A stretch of DNA of 36,762 bases from Allomuricauda sp. (GCA_030148305.1 JASBTS010000060.1:1-36762), one strand, 5' to 3'. Positions 22,571 to 32,212 are shown, counted from the first letter of the stretch. Notes: generated by a model not told the origin, from the sequence alone. Made by a program: numbers and translations.

Positions 22571-23098
22571 ATGTCTAAAAAACCACAAGTTACCTTTGAT
22601 GTGCTCATAGAAATCCCAAAAGGTAGTAGAAATAAGTACGAATACGACTTCACCCTTCACAAGATCCGTTTTGATAGAACATTGTTTTCGTCCATGATGT
22701 ATCCTGGCGATTACGGTTTTGTTCCGGAAACCTTGGCTTTGGACAAAGATCCGCTGGATGTATTGGTATTGGCCACAGAGCCCAGTTATCCAATGGTGGT
22801 GATGGAAGTCAAACCGGTAGGTGTTTTCCATATGACCGATGAAAAAGGCCCTGATGAAAAATTGATCTGCGTTCCGGTATCCGATCCCATATGGAGCCAG
22901 AGGGAAGATATCAGCGAGCTGAACCCACACAGATTGAAGGAAATTGAACACTTTTTCCAAGTGTACAAGGATTTGGAAGAAAAGAAAGTAGATACCGGTG
23001 GTTGGGGCGATGTGAACGAAGCCATTAAAATTTACCACGAATGTGTACAACGCTATGAAGAAAGCGAACACAAAAAGAAACGCACCTACACCATATAG
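22571..23098 (+). CDS. ppa: inorganic pyrophosphatase, family I
   Basis: This soluble cytosolic enzyme hydrolyses pyrophosphate to phosphate. The 175-residue protein has the family I signature with three metal-binding aspartates, DKDPLD (Asp58, Asp60, Asp63), preceded by MMYPGDYGFVPETLA and EIPKGSRNKYEYD. The length is standard for bacteria. It is followed by a terminator and then by the membrane pyrophosphatase gene, so the cell keeps both a heat-releasing and an energy-conserving pyrophosphatase side by side. Confidence 0.97.
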   Translation: MSKKPQVTFDVLIEIPKGSRNKYEYDFTLHKIRFDRTLFSSMMYPGDYGFVPETLALDKDPLDVLVLATEPSYPMVVMEVKPVGVFHMTDEKGPDEKLICVPVSDPIWSQREDISELNPHRLKEIEHFFQVYKDLEEKKVDTGGWGDVNEAIKIYHECVQRYEESEHKKKRTYTI

Positions 23099-23112
23099 GT
23101 AATAATAACTTT

Positions 23113-23152
23113 AAAAAAATGCGCTTTTCATTATTAAAAGCGCATTTTTTTT
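23113..23152 (+). terminator. rho-independent terminator after ppa
   Basis: AAATGCGCTTTT (23117-23128) pairs perfectly with AAAAGCGCATTT (23136-23147) over a 7-nt loop. A-rich upstream and T-rich downstream flanks may let it work in both directions. Confidence 0.93.
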
Positions 23153-23209
23153 ATTACTTCGTATTTTACTACATTAGCTGCCATTAAAAAATACTAAACA
23201 ACTCAATCT

Positions 23210-25594
23210 ATGGATTTAATAGTTAAGTTTTTGCCCGTTTTTGGTATCCTGGGCCTATTGTACGTGTTCTTTAAAAACGTATGGATCTCCAAGCAGGAAG
23301 TTGGGGATGAAAAAATGGCAAGGATTGCCAAGAACATTGCCGATGGGGCAATGTCCTTCCTAAAGGCAGAATACAAAATACTCAGCATTTTTGTGGTGGC
23401 CGTGGCCGTGTTGCTTTTCCTTAAGGGAAGCAATGAGGAAGGCTCCAATGGAATGGTGGCCGTTTCCTTTGTGGTAGGTGCCATTTGTTCCGCACTGGCC
23501 GGATTTATTGGAATGAAGGTGGCCACAAAGGCCAACGTGAGAACCACGAATGCTGCTAGGACCTCTTTGGGCAAAGCCCTTGAAGTGGCCTTTGCCGGTG
23601 GAGCCGTAATGGGACTTGGTGTTGTGGGCCTAGGTGTTTTGGGGTTGAGTACCTTATTCTTGTTGTATAGGGAAATGTGGCCAGGTGCAGATAATCTGTC
23701 CATGGTCTTAAACGTACTTACAGGATTCTCCATGGGGGCATCCTCAATAGCATTGTTTGCACGCGTTGGTGGTGGTATTTATACCAAAGCTGCCGATGTT
23801 GGAGCGGATTTGGTAGGAAAAGTGGAAGCAGGAATACCAGAAGACCACCCTTTGAACCCTGCTACCATTGCAGATAATGTGGGTGACAATGTGGGTGATG
23901 TGGCCGGTATGGGAGCGGATCTGTTCGAATCGTATGTGGGCTCCATTATTGGTACAATGGTTTTGGGGGCGTTTATCATAACCCCTGATTTTGAAGGACT
24001 GGGAGCTGTTTACCTTCCATTGGTATTGGCTGCCGTTGGTATTGTAATGTCCATCATTGGAACCTTCTTTGTGAAAGTTAAGGATGGCGGGAATCCCCAG
24101 ACAGCCTTGAACATTGGCGAGTTTGGTTCAGCCATTTTAATGGTAATAGTTTCTTATTTTATAATCAACGCTATGATTCCAGAAACCGTTGAAGGGTTAC
24201 CATACGGAGCAATGGGAATTTTTTGGGCTACCATAGCAGGTCTTGTTGCCGGCTTGGGTGTTGGTAAAATAACGGAATATTATACAGGTACCGGAACCAA
24301 ACCGGTGAGCTCGATCGTACGTCAATCTGAAACCGGGGCCGCAACAAACATTATTGCAGGTCTTGGGGTAGGAATGATGTCGACCATGGTCCCTATCTTA
24401 TTGATAGCGATCGCTATTTTGGTTTCGCATCATTTTGCGGGCCTATACGGAATTGCTATCGCAGCCGTTGGAATGTTGGCCAATACAGGTATCCAACTGG
24501 CCGTTGATGCTTATGGACCTATCTCCGATAATGCCGGGGGAATTGCGGAAATGGCAGAACTACCACATGAAGTCCGTGAACGTACCGATAAATTGGATGC
24601 AGTTGGTAACACTACTGCTGCCATTGGTAAAGGTTTTGCCATAGCTTCGGCCGCTTTGACCGCTTTGGCGTTATTTGCTGCATTTATGCAGGTTGCGCAT
24701 GTCTCTACCATTGATGTTTCAAAACCAAAGGTAATGGCAGGCCTTTTGATCGGGGGAATGTTGCCCTTTGTGTTTTCGGCCCTTTCCATGAATGCGGTAG
24801 GGCGTGCTGCAATGGCCATGATAGAAGAAGTTCGAAGACAATTTAAGGATATTCCACAACTCAATGCTGCTTTGGCCGTAATGCGTAAGTATGATTCAGA
24901 CATGTCCAAGGCAACTACTGAGGACAGGGCTATTTTTGACGCGGCCGATGGCCATGCCGATTATCAGAAATGTGTGGCTATTTCTACCAAAGCCTCGATC
25001 AAGGAAATGGTCTTGCCCGGATTATTGGCAATAGCGGTGCCCGTTGCCGTTGGTTTTATAGGACGTGCAGAGATGCTTGGGGGTCTCTTGGCCGGAGTAA
25101 CCACTTGCGGGGTATTGATGGCCATATTCCAATCCAATGCCGGTGGAGCATGGGACAATGCAAAGAAAATGATTGAGGCTGATGGACGAAAAGGAACCGA
25201 TGCCCATAAGGCCGCAGTTGTTGGGGACACCGTTGGGGATCCTTTTAAGGATACTTCTGGTCCATCATTGAATATTTTACTTAAATTGATGTCCGTTGTG
25301 GCTTTGGTGATCGCTCCAAGTTTGGTGAGCCTTTCTTCTGATGATATGGCAATGGTAAAAGAGGAAGTTTCCGTTACCATTTCTTCTGACGATATGAAGG
25401 AAACCAAAGAAGTTGAAAAGCAAATCCGAGTGGAGGTAAGCAATACAGAAGAAGGAGCTTATAAAGCGATGGTGACCTCAAGTACCACGATCAACGGTGA
25501 AACTGTTGAGGAAGTGGAAGAGTTCACTGCAAACTCCAAGGAAGAACTTGAAAAAAAGATTGAAGAATACAAGAGTGCTAGGGCAAAGAATTAG
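23210..25594 (+). CDS. hppA: membrane-bound ion-translocating pyrophosphatase
   Basis: This integral membrane pump couples pyrophosphate hydrolysis to H+ and/or Na+ export. The 794-residue protein has about 16 membrane helices and the family motifs [40 protein letters not shown] and, late, [21 protein letters not shown]. Ala in [10 protein letters not shown], where K+-independent enzymes have Lys, indicates the K+-dependent class, which includes Na+ pumps. After the last helix (about residue 708) there is an unusual hydrophilic tail of about 86 residues, rich in Glu, Ser, Thr and Lys. It is preceded by the soluble ppa gene and closed by a terminator. Confidence 0.95.
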   Translation: MDLIVKFLPVFGILGLLYVFFKNVWISKQEVGDEKMARIAKNIADGAMSFLKAEYKILSIFVVAVAVLLFLKGSNEEGSNGMVAVSFVVGAICSALAGFIGMKVATKANVRTTNAARTSLGKALEVAFAGGAVMGLGVVGLGVLGLSTLFLLYREMWPGADNLSMVLNVLTGFSMGASSIALFARVGGGIYTKAADVGADLVGKVEAGIPEDHPLNPATIADNVGDNVGDVAGMGADLFESYVGSIIGTMVLGAFIITPDFEGLGAVYLPLVLAAVGIVMSIIGTFFVKVKDGGNPQTALNIGEFGSAILMVIVSYFIINAMIPETVEGLPYGAMGIFWATIAGLVAGLGVGKITEYYTGTGTKPVSSIVRQSETGAATNIIAGLGVGMMSTMVPILLIAIAILVSHHFAGLYGIAIAAVGMLANTGIQLAVDAYGPISDNAGGIAEMAELPHEVRERTDKLDAVGNTTAAIGKGFAIASAALTALALFAAFMQVAHVSTIDVSKPKVMAGLLIGGMLPFVFSALSMNAVGRAAMAMIEEVRRQFKDIPQLNAALAVMRKYDSDMSKATTEDRAIFDAADGHADYQKCVAISTKASIKEMVLPGLLAIAVPVAVGFIGRAEMLGGLLAGVTTCGVLMAIFQSNAGGAWDNAKKMIEADGRKGTDAHKAAVVGDTVGDPFKDTSGPSLNILLKLMSVVALVIAPSLVSLSSDDMAMVKEEVSVTISSDDMKETKEVEKQIRVEVSNTEEGAYKAMVTSSTTINGETVEEVEEFTANSKEELEKKIEEYKSARAKN

Positions 25595-25616
25595 CTCTCG
25601 CTTTAAAGTAAAGCTG

Positions 25617-25646
25617 AAAAAACCACGCCTTGGCGTGGTTTTTTTA
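25617..25646 (+). terminator. rho-independent terminator after hppA
   Basis: AACCACGCC (25621-25629) pairs with GGCGTGGTT (25632-25640) over a tight loop, flanked by A and T runs. Confidence 0.93.
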
Positions 25647-25690
25647 TTCTTCAATTTTGGGTATAGATTTCTCAATCGTCTTTGCAATCC

Positions 25691-25798
25691 TCATTTCGAA
25701 ATGACCTTTCTGCCAAGTTTCATTTCACAAAGTTTCTTCCAACACTTGTCATTTCGAACCGACCTTGGGAGTGTGAGAAATCTAACATTCTCAATGAC
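25691..25798. repeat. intergenic repeats of the TGTCATTTCGA family
   Basis: TCATTTCGAAATGA (25691-25704) is a perfect 14-bp palindrome. A second unit starts TGTCATTTCGAAC at 25747, contains GAGAAATCTAACATTCTCA, and ends TGACTA at 25800. Start and interior match the elements at 13856-14056. The end overlaps the stop codon of the TonB-like gene, so the repeat supplies that gene's 3' end. Confidence 0.6.
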
Positions 25799-26511
25799 TA
25801 ATTCAATTTAAAGGTAATCGGAATAGCATAAGGAACCTTTACTGGCGTACCTCGCTGTTTCCCAGGGGTCATTTTAGGTAGCTTAGAAATAATACGACCG
25901 GCCTCCTTTTCCAAGCTTTCATGTGGGCCACGTAGTTTCACATCGCCTATGCTGCCATCTTTCTGTACGGTAAAAACAACACTTACCCTGCCTTGTAAAC
26001 CCATTTCTTGTGCCAATTCAGGATAACGGATGGTCTTGTTGATGTGTTTGAGCATCATTTCCTGAAAACAGGCTTTTTTTGCCTTTTCATCGGGTTCATT
26101 TTCACAACCTGGGAAAACAGGTGCATTTTCAATGGTAATGAACGGCACCATATCTGGAATGTCATCATCTGCAACCTCAATGTCTTCAACATCTACTATT
26201 TCAGTATCTTGATTGGTATCTTCTGCTTCAATAACAGATTCTTCAATCTTTTCTTCGTCATCGGCTATCTTGATTTCCGGTGGGGTTTGGATTTTAGGTT
26301 TCGGAAGTTCCATTTTTTGAATGGTAATAGGTACTTCCTCTGGTGGCAGTAAATGGGGGTCATTTAGTCCAATGTCCCATTCGGATATTTTGTCGTAGCT
26401 TTTCCATTCTAACGCCATATAGGCGAGTAGGAGAACACAGGTCATCCCTATGGAAAAATAGAGTTTACTGTTCCTTTTCAGGTCTAATTGCGGATTTTTC
26501 TTTGGTTCCAT
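25798..26511 (-). CDS. TonB-like energy transducer
   Basis: The 237-residue protein has one N-terminal membrane helix (about residues 19-37), a periplasmic Pro/Glu/Asp-rich spacer with proline pairs (LPPEEVP, KPKIQTPPE), and a C-terminal TonB domain at about residues 150-237 (GLQGRVSVVFTVQKDGSIGDV, ending in VPYAIPITFKLN). It carries the Bacteroidota-type PVFPGCE segment before the domain. It probably transmits proton-motive energy to outer-membrane receptors, but no exbB, exbD or receptor gene is nearby. ATG 26511 was chosen over a GTG at 26532. Confidence 0.9.
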   Translation of the reverse strand: MEPKKNPQLDLKRNSKLYFSIGMTCVLLLAYMALEWKSYDKISEWDIGLNDPHLLPPEEVPITIQKMELPKPKIQTPPEIKIADDEEKIEESVIEAEDTNQDTEIVDVEDIEVADDDIPDMVPFITIENAPVFPGCENEPDEKAKKACFQEMMLKHINKTIRYPELAQEMGLQGRVSVVFTVQKDGSIGDVKLRGPHESLEKEAGRIISKLPKMTPGKQRGTPVKVPYAIPITFKLN

Positions 26512-26649
26512 GATTTTCAAATTTTTGGCCACAAGGGCGTAGTTAATAGTTATGGATATAATCTGAATCCTAAACTAGTTTGAAAATCAACCTATTAAAA
26601 GTAGCAATGAGGGAATGGATGGTTTGGGTGAGGGAACTGGATTTTTATT

Positions 26650-27927
26650 TTAATCCACTATGGCTTGATAAACCAAAGACCGCAATTTTCCATGGTCGTC
26701 AATGTCACCTGAAGGAATCAATTGGGTGAAATAAACCACGGTTAATTCTTCTTTCGGATCTACCCAATACGTTGAATGATAAGCACCTCCCCAACCATAT
26801 TCGCCGACAGTTCCGGGAGTGCCTCTATCCCCTAAATCTTCAACAACGGAAAAGCCTAGGCCAAACCCGGTTCCACCAACCCAAGGGAATGATGCATCAC
26901 CCAAATGGTTTACCGTCATCAGTTCAACGGTTTTTGGAGATAAAATACGCTTTCCATTATAAATCCCTCCGTTAAGCATCATTTGAAGGAATTTGGTATA
27001 GTCCAGTGATGTGCTCAAAAGGCCAGCCCCGCCTGAAAAGCTTTTTCGGGGTCCATCCACATAAGCCCCTTGACCCACCATTCCACCTTGTTCTGGAGCG
27101 CGTTCCAATCCATTGTCTTTGGGGGAATACACAACAGCCAAACGATCCTTTTTTTCTTTTGGCAAATAAAAATGGGTGTCGGCCATTCCCAATGGCCCGA
27201 TAATGTTCTCCTGTAAAAAAATATCCAATGGTTTGCCTGATATTACTTCGATCAGTGCACCCAGTATATCGGTGTTGTAGCCATACACGAATTGTTCCCC
27301 TGGTTGCGATTCGAAAGGTAGTCCGGCCATTCTCGTAACGGTTGCCAAAATAGGTTCTTCCCGATCGGCAAAATACCATCCTTGAATTTTGGCTTTTTTC
27401 CATTGGTCTGCGGCAATTCCTTCGCCATAAGAAACACCAGAAGTATGGGTCAATAAATCTCTAATAGTTATGGGCCTATTGCTTTTTACCACCTCATAAG
27501 TGCCATCTTCCTTGGTCACGGCTACCTTGGTTTCCATAAAGGCTGGGATATATTTGCCAACAGGATCCGAAATCAAAAGTTTCCCTTGTTCTTGAAGGAT
27601 CATGATGCCAACACTTACAATGGCCTTGGTCTGCGAGGCAATTCTAAAGATGGAACTATCCGTCATGGGAATTTCACGCGCAATATCGTTTTTGCCAAAG
27701 GATTCAAAATAGGCTATTTTTCCTTTACGGGAGACAAGTATAACTGCACCTGGTAGTTTGTCATGATCAATATAATCTTGAAAGGTGCGGGTCATGACCT
27801 GCAGTCGTTCCGATGACATTCCCACCTCTTCGGGTGCAACTTTTACCAGTTCTTGGGCATGCGCATTGAAATATAAAAATAAGCTGAGGAGAATAGTGGA
27901 ACATTTGAGAAGTCGATCAATTTTCAT
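26650..27927 (-). CDS. beta-lactamase-family serine hydrolase (class C/esterase VIII-like)
   Basis: The 425-residue exported protein has a signal peptide (ends near NAHAQ) and a class C beta-lactamase-type fold. The nucleophile motif is SQTK (Ser98, Lys101). The second-motif Tyr lies in FVYGYNTDILGALIE (about residues 215-218), and the third motif appears as WGGAYHSTYW. This pattern fits family VIII esterases and D-Ala-type peptidases more than true resistance enzymes. The substrate is unknown. It lies between the TonB-like gene and a deoxynucleoside kinase, on the same strand but with sizeable spacers. Confidence 0.9.
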   Translation of the reverse strand: MKIDRLLKCSTILLSLFLYFNAHAQELVKVAPEEVGMSSERLQVMTRTFQDYIDHDKLPGAVILVSRKGKIAYFESFGKNDIAREIPMTDSSIFRIASQTKAIVSVGIMILQEQGKLLISDPVGKYIPAFMETKVAVTKEDGTYEVVKSNRPITIRDLLTHTSGVSYGEGIAADQWKKAKIQGWYFADREEPILATVTRMAGLPFESQPGEQFVYGYNTDILGALIEVISGKPLDIFLQENIIGPLGMADTHFYLPKEKKDRLAVVYSPKDNGLERAPEQGGMVGQGAYVDGPRKSFSGGAGLLSTSLDYTKFLQMMLNGGIYNGKRILSPKTVELMTVNHLGDASFPWVGGTGFGLGFSVVEDLGDRGTPGTVGEYGWGGAYHSTYWVDPKEELTVVYFTQLIPSGDIDDHGKLRSLVYQAIVD

Positions 27928-27997
27928 CGGAATAAATTTTGATTAAGATACAAATGTTTGGTAACCCAAGCTATATTGGATGTAATGAAAGATTGTT

Positions 27998-28612
27998 TTA
28001 AAACAACCCATGGATCTCCGCATCAATGCGGTTGATCACCACCCCAAGATCTTCGGGTTCAGCCACAAAATCGAGATTGTCCACATCAAAAATGAGCAAT
28101 TTCCCTTTTTCATAAGTATTGGCCCAAGCCTCGTAACGTTCGTTCAATCGGCTGAGGTAATCAATGGAAATTGAATTTTCATAGTCCCTACCGCGCTTGT
28201 GGATTTGGTTAACCAAATTGGGAATGGAACTGCGTAGATAGATCAATAGATCAGGTGGTTGCACTAAACTCTCCATCAATTCGAAAAGACTGCGATAGTT
28301 CTCGTAATCGCGGTTGGTCATCAGTCCCATGGCGTGAAGGTTGGGGGCAAAAATGTGGGCATCCTCGTAAATGGTACGGTCTTGGATCACATTTTTACCG
28401 GTCTCCCTGATTCGTAGGATCTGGCGGTATCTACTGTTCAAAAAGTAGATCTGCAGGTTAAAGCTCCATCGCTCCATTTGGGTGTAAAAGTCGTCCAAAT
28501 ACGGATTGTCCACTACGTCCTCAAAATGGGCTTCCCACTTGTAATGTTTTGCAAGTAAGTTGGTTAACGTGGTCTTTCCGGCGCCAATGTTGCCTGCTAC
28601 CGCAATATGCAT
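27998..28612 (-). CDS. deoxynucleoside kinase
   Basis: The 204-residue protein phosphorylates deoxynucleosides for salvage. It has the P-loop GNIGAGKTTL at residues 7-16, the QDRTIYEDAHIFA motif (equivalent to the DRS/ERS block) and the LID region LVNQIHKRGRDYE. ATG 28612 puts the P-loop in its usual N-terminal position; an upstream in-frame extension to 28675 adds no conserved sequence. It is divergent from metK across about 300 bp that hold the metK promoter and a SAM-II riboswitch. Confidence 0.93.
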   Translation of the reverse strand: MHIAVAGNIGAGKTTLTNLLAKHYKWEAHFEDVVDNPYLDDFYTQMERWSFNLQIYFLNSRYRQILRIRETGKNVIQDRTIYEDAHIFAPNLHAMGLMTNRDYENYRSLFELMESLVQPPDLLIYLRSSIPNLVNQIHKRGRDYENSISIDYLSRLNERYEAWANTYEKGKLLIFDVDNLDFVAEPEDLGVVINRIDAEIHGLF

Positions 28613-28742
28613 AGGGTGATTGTGTTTTATTGGTGTTTGTTGATTAGGGAAAATTCTAATCGCCGCAATATACAAAGTATATCTACTTGACGAAAAAAAA
28701 CTGGTTGAAATGGTGATAGTTCATAACGGTACAAAACAAAGT

Positions 28743-28772
28743 TTTGAAATATGTTTCAAATATGTACTTTTG
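28743..28772 (+). promoter_or_regulatory. metK promoter overlapping an inverted repeat
   Basis: TTTG (28743-28746) and TACTTTTG (28765-28772) are separated by 18 bp, an exact Bacteroidota -33/-7 pair. The start would fall near 28779, just before the riboswitch. TTTGAAATATGTTTCAAA (28743-28760), a dyad with 7-bp arms, covers the -33 box and may be an operator. Confidence 0.75.
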
Positions 28773-28781
28773 CTCATCGAA

Positions 28782-28829
28782 CGAGGAAAGATTTGACTGA
28801 TTGCAACCTCTAAAAAATGCTAAAGCAGT
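28782..28829 (+). ncRNA. SAM-II riboswitch in the metK leader
   Basis: The conserved SAM-II core is present: GATTTGACTGATTGCAA (28790-28806), then a short A-rich linker, then TGCTAAAGCAGT. P1 forms from GAGG (28783-28786) and CCTC (28807-28810). The pseudoknot helix includes ACTG (28796-28799) and CAGT (28826-28829). The loop closely follows the known env-87 metX aptamer. Downstream are the hairpins CTGAA/TTCAG (28836-28850) and CATCTCATATGAGATG (28852-28867), about 50 nt before the ATG; no U tract is visible, so the mode of control is unclear. Confidence 0.85.
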
Positions 28830-28916
28830 TTTGTTCTGAATGCACTTCAGGCATCTCATATGAGATGTAAAACGCCTTAGAGCCTTTCCGTTAGAGCTTT
28901 CCCATAAAGTAGTACA

Positions 28917-30170
28917 ATGCCATATTTATTTACATCAGAATCTGTTAGTGAAGGACACCCGGATAAGATTGCAGATCAAATCAGTGATGCCCTTTTGGAT
29001 AATTTTTTAGCCTTTGACCCCGAGAGCAAAGTGGCCTGCGAAACTTTGGTAACGACCGGACAAGTGGTGCTGGCAGGTGAGGTTAAGAGCCATACCTATG
29101 TAGACTTGCAAAGTATTGCCCGAGAAGTGATCAATAAAATCGGTTACACCAAAGGGGAATATAAGTTCAGCGGGGATTCCTGTGGGGTAATCTCCTTGAT
29201 CCACGAACAATCACAGGACATTAACCAAGGGGTAGATCGCGGTAGTAAGGAAGAGCAAGGAGCCGGTGACCAAGGGATGATGTTCGGTTATGCCACCAAG
29301 GAAACGGCCAATTACATGCCGTTGGCTTTGGATATATCGCACAAGATTTTGCAAGTGCTTGCCGATATGCGCAGGGAAGGGGATAGAATTTCCTATTTGA
29401 GACCCGATGCCAAGTCCCAGGTAACCATCGAATATTCCGATGATAACGTGCCTCAGCGTATTGATACCATTGTGGTTTCTACCCAGCATGATGATTTTGC
29501 GGATGATGAGGTAATGTTGACCCAGATCAAGAAGGATATCATCAACATTCTCATTCCAGAGGTGAAAAGTCTTTTGCCAGAGGATATCCAGAAACTCTTC
29601 AACGACAAAATCAAATACCATATTAACCCAACAGGTAAGTTTGTGATCGGGGGTCCACATGGCGATACCGGATTGACCGGTAGGAAGATTATTGTGGATA
29701 CCTATGGTGGCAAGGGTGCCCATGGGGGTGGTGCCTTTAGTGGAAAAGACCCGAGCAAGGTGGACCGAAGTGCCGCTTATGCCGCACGCCATATGGCAAA
29801 GAACCTTGTAGCTGCGGGCGTGGCCGATGAAATTTTGGTACAGGTCAGTTATGCCATCGGCGTGGTAGAGCCCACTTCTATTTTTGTGGAAACCTATGGT
29901 TCATCCAACGTAAAGTTAAACGATGGCGAGATTGCCAAAAAAGCTGCGGAGCTTTTTGATATGCGACCTTTTGCTATTGAGGAGCGTCTTAAGCTTAGAA
30001 ACCCTATCTATTTGGAAACTGCTGCTTATGGTCATTTGGGCAAGGAACCCCAAACGTTGACCAAGGTATTCGAATCTCCCTACAACGGAAGAATCGAAAA
30101 AGAAGTGGAGCTGTTCACTTGGGAAAAACTGGATATGGTGGACAAAGTGAAAGCTACGTTTGGCCTTTAA
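28917..30170 (+). CDS. metK: S-adenosylmethionine synthetase
   Basis: MetK makes S-adenosylmethionine from ATP and methionine. The 417-residue protein begins with [22 protein letters not shown] (ATP-binding His and the Mg Asp) and contains [33 protein letters not shown] and [19 protein letters not shown], the standard signatures. Length is slightly above that of E. coli MetK (384) owing to a loop insertion in the middle region. It is preceded by a promoter and a SAM-II riboswitch, so feedback by its own product is expected, and a strong terminator follows. Confidence 0.98.
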   Translation: MPYLFTSESVSEGHPDKIADQISDALLDNFLAFDPESKVACETLVTTGQVVLAGEVKSHTYVDLQSIAREVINKIGYTKGEYKFSGDSCGVISLIHEQSQDINQGVDRGSKEEQGAGDQGMMFGYATKETANYMPLALDISHKILQVLADMRREGDRISYLRPDAKSQVTIEYSDDNVPQRIDTIVVSTQHDDFADDEVMLTQIKKDIINILIPEVKSLLPEDIQKLFNDKIKYHINPTGKFVIGGPHGDTGLTGRKIIVDTYGGKGAHGGGAFSGKDPSKVDRSAAYAARHMAKNLVAAGVADEILVQVSYAIGVVEPTSIFVETYGSSNVKLNDGEIAKKAAELFDMRPFAIEERLKLRNPIYLETAAYGHLGKEPQTLTKVFESPYNGRIEKEVELFTWEKLDMVDKVKATFGL

Positions 30171-30195
30171 AAATTTAACATCAGTTATAAAATAG

Positions 30196-30226
30196 AAAAA
30201 GAGCCTTGATCAAGGCTCCTTTTTTT
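30196..30226 (+). terminator. rho-independent terminator after metK
   Basis: GAGCCTTGATCAAGGCTC (30201-30218) is a perfect palindrome, with A residues upstream and a T tract at 30220-30226. Confidence 0.93.
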
Positions 30227-30277
30227 ATTGTCGTACCCAGCTAACTTTAGTAGCTTTAAAGCTCAAAATTGGAAAAG

Positions 30278-32212
30278 ATGAAAAAAGCATTCAAAATCCT
30301 AATCTTAAGTATTGGTGTATTGCTCGTAGTGGTGAGCTGCAAGAAAAAGGGAACGGTGGAAATGGGACCCACCACCAATTATGTTGCCGAACATTACACG
30401 AAAAAGGAAGTGGATATTGTCATGCGGGATGGGGTAAAACTCCATACCACCATCTACTCGCCAAAGGATACGTCCAAAAAATATCCAATTTTGATGCAGC
30501 GTACACCATACAGTTCACAACCTTATGGCGAAGATAATTTTCGACCCAAAATTGGTCCCAATGAAATTTTGATGAAAGAAGGGAACATTATTGTATACCA
30601 AGATGTACGTGGTCGTTGGCTCAGTGAAGGACATTACGAAAATATGAGGGCCTACATCCCCAATAAAACGTCCAATGATCAAGTCGATGAAAGTTCCGAT
30701 ACGTATGATACCATTGATTGGTTGGTAAACAATGTGGAAAACAATAATGGAAATGTTGGGGTTTGGGGTATTTCGTATCCCGGTTTTTATGCCACTTACG
30801 CCACTATAGATGCGCACCCAGCTTTGAAGGCAGCATCGCCACAGGCGTGTATCGGCGATTTCTTTTTCGATGATTTCCACCACAACGGGGCCTATTTATT
30901 GAGCTATTTTAGGGCGACTTCCTTGTTCGGAACGCCAAGGCCCAATGGCGACCAACCCATTGATACAGCTTGGTACACCTTGCCAAGTCTTCCAACCGAG
31001 GACCAATACCAGTTCTTTTTGGATGCAGGTCCCTTGAAGAACTTGGACCACTTTTTTGAATACGAAACCGCCGATACGCCCACCATGCGACCAGAAGGGG
31101 TTACCGATGATTATTTTTGGAACGAATTGAAGGACCATCCCAATTATGATGCAATGTGGCAGAGTAAGGGCCTTATCCAACATTTGAAGGATGTGAAGAG
31201 CAGCGTGGCTACCATGATTGTAGGAGGTTGGTTTGATGCGGAAGATCTTTCCGGGCCGTTGGAAACCTATAAAAACATTGAAAAATACAACGAGGGCAAC
31301 TACAATACTATGGTTTTTGGTCCATGGGATCATGGAGGCTGGGCTCGTACTGTAGACAGAAATGTGGTAGGCAACTACTATTTCGGGGATTCCATTTCGT
31401 TGTTTTTCCAGAAAGACATTGAAACCAAGTTCTTCAATCACTTTTTAAAAGGAGATGGAAGTCCAAATTCAGGACTTCCGGAAGCCTATGTTTTTGATAC
31501 GGGAAGAAAGGAATGGAAGCAATATGATACTTGGCCGCCAGCCAATGCATCCAAACAGACCATGTACCTTTCCGAAGATCAGGAATTGACTTCGGAACCA
31601 AAATCTACCACTGGGATTCAGTTCATCAGCGACATTAAAAAACCGGTGCCGTATTCCGAAGACATCAAAACCGTTTTCACCCCAAGAAAATATATGACGG
31701 ACGACCAGCGTTTTGCGGCCCGCCGGTCCGACGTATTGGTTTTTGAAACAGAACCTTTGACGGAAGATTTGACCTTGGCTGGGGATATTTTGGCCAATTT
31801 GAAGGTGGCCACCACAGGTACCGCGGCCGACTGGATCGTAAAGGTCATCGATGTACACCCATCAGATGCGGAGACCAATGAAGAAATGCAGGATCACTTG
31901 AAGATGAGCAACTATCATTTAATGGTGCGTAGTGAAGTGATGCGTGGTCGGTTCCGAAACAGTTTCTCCGATCCGGAGCCTTTTGTGCCCAATCAAAAGA
32001 CCGAGGTGGATATCAAACTTCAGGATGTGTTCCATACCTTCAAAAAGGGGCACAGGTTACAGGTTCAGGTGCAGAGTACTTGGTTCCCGCTCATCGATTT
32101 GAACCCACAGACCTATGTGGACAATATCTTTAACGCGGACGAGTCCGATTTCAAAACACAGACGCATACCGTTTTCACAGATTCGAACATTGAGTTTACG
32201 GTGCTGAAATAG
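30278..32212 (+). CDS. CocE/NonD family hydrolase, lipoprotein
   Basis: The 644-residue protein has a lipoprotein signal with the modified Cys at residue 21 (LLVVVSCKKK), so it is likely membrane-anchored. It belongs to the CocE/NonD (X-Pro dipeptidyl-peptidase/alpha-amino-acid ester hydrolase) family: the nucleophile Ser166 in GVWGISYPGFYA, Asp in GGWFDAEDLSGP, His in GPWDHGGW, then a C-terminal jelly-roll domain. It probably cleaves acyl-amino-acid esters or dipeptides. ATG 30278 is preferred to TTG 30269. A candidate promoter (TTG at 30228, 20-bp spacer, TAGCTTTA at 30251) precedes it. Its stop codon lies in the loop of a terminator hairpin. Confidence 0.93.
   Translation: MKKAFKILILSIGVLLVVVSCKKKGTVEMGPTTNYVAEHYTKKEVDIVMRDGVKLHTTIYSPKDTSKKYPILMQRTPYSSQPYGEDNFRPKIGPNEILMKEGNIIVYQDVRGRWLSEGHYENMRAYIPNKTSNDQVDESSDTYDTIDWLVNNVENNNGNVGVWGISYPGFYATYATIDAHPALKAASPQACIGDFFFDDFHHNGAYLLSYFRATSLFGTPRPNGDQPIDTAWYTLPSLPTEDQYQFFLDAGPLKNLDHFFEYETADTPTMRPEGVTDDYFWNELKDHPNYDAMWQSKGLIQHLKDVKSSVATMIVGGWFDAEDLSGPLETYKNIEKYNEGNYNTMVFGPWDHGGWARTVDRNVVGNYYFGDSISLFFQKDIETKFFNHFLKGDGSPNSGLPEAYVFDTGRKEWKQYDTWPPANASKQTMYLSEDQELTSEPKSTTGIQFISDIKKPVPYSEDIKTVFTPRKYMTDDQRFAARRSDVLVFETEPLTEDLTLAGDILANLKVATTGTAADWIVKVIDVHPSDAETNEEMQDHLKMSNYHLMVRSEVMRGRFRNSFSDPEPFVPNQKTEVDIKLQDVFHTFKKGHRLQVQVQSTWFPLIDLNPQTYVDNIFNADESDFKTQTHTVFTDSNIEFTVLK

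Noticed and set aside
26650-27927. Beta-lactamase-family gene as an antibiotic-resistance determinant
   Set aside because: SxxK is present, but the second and third motifs fit family VIII esterase/peptidase-like enzymes; no resistance context is seen.
29211-29792. Long minus-strand reading frame opposite metK
   Set aside because: It mirrors conserved metK motifs (runs of His/Met/Gly from antisense codons) and has no promoter or family resemblance.
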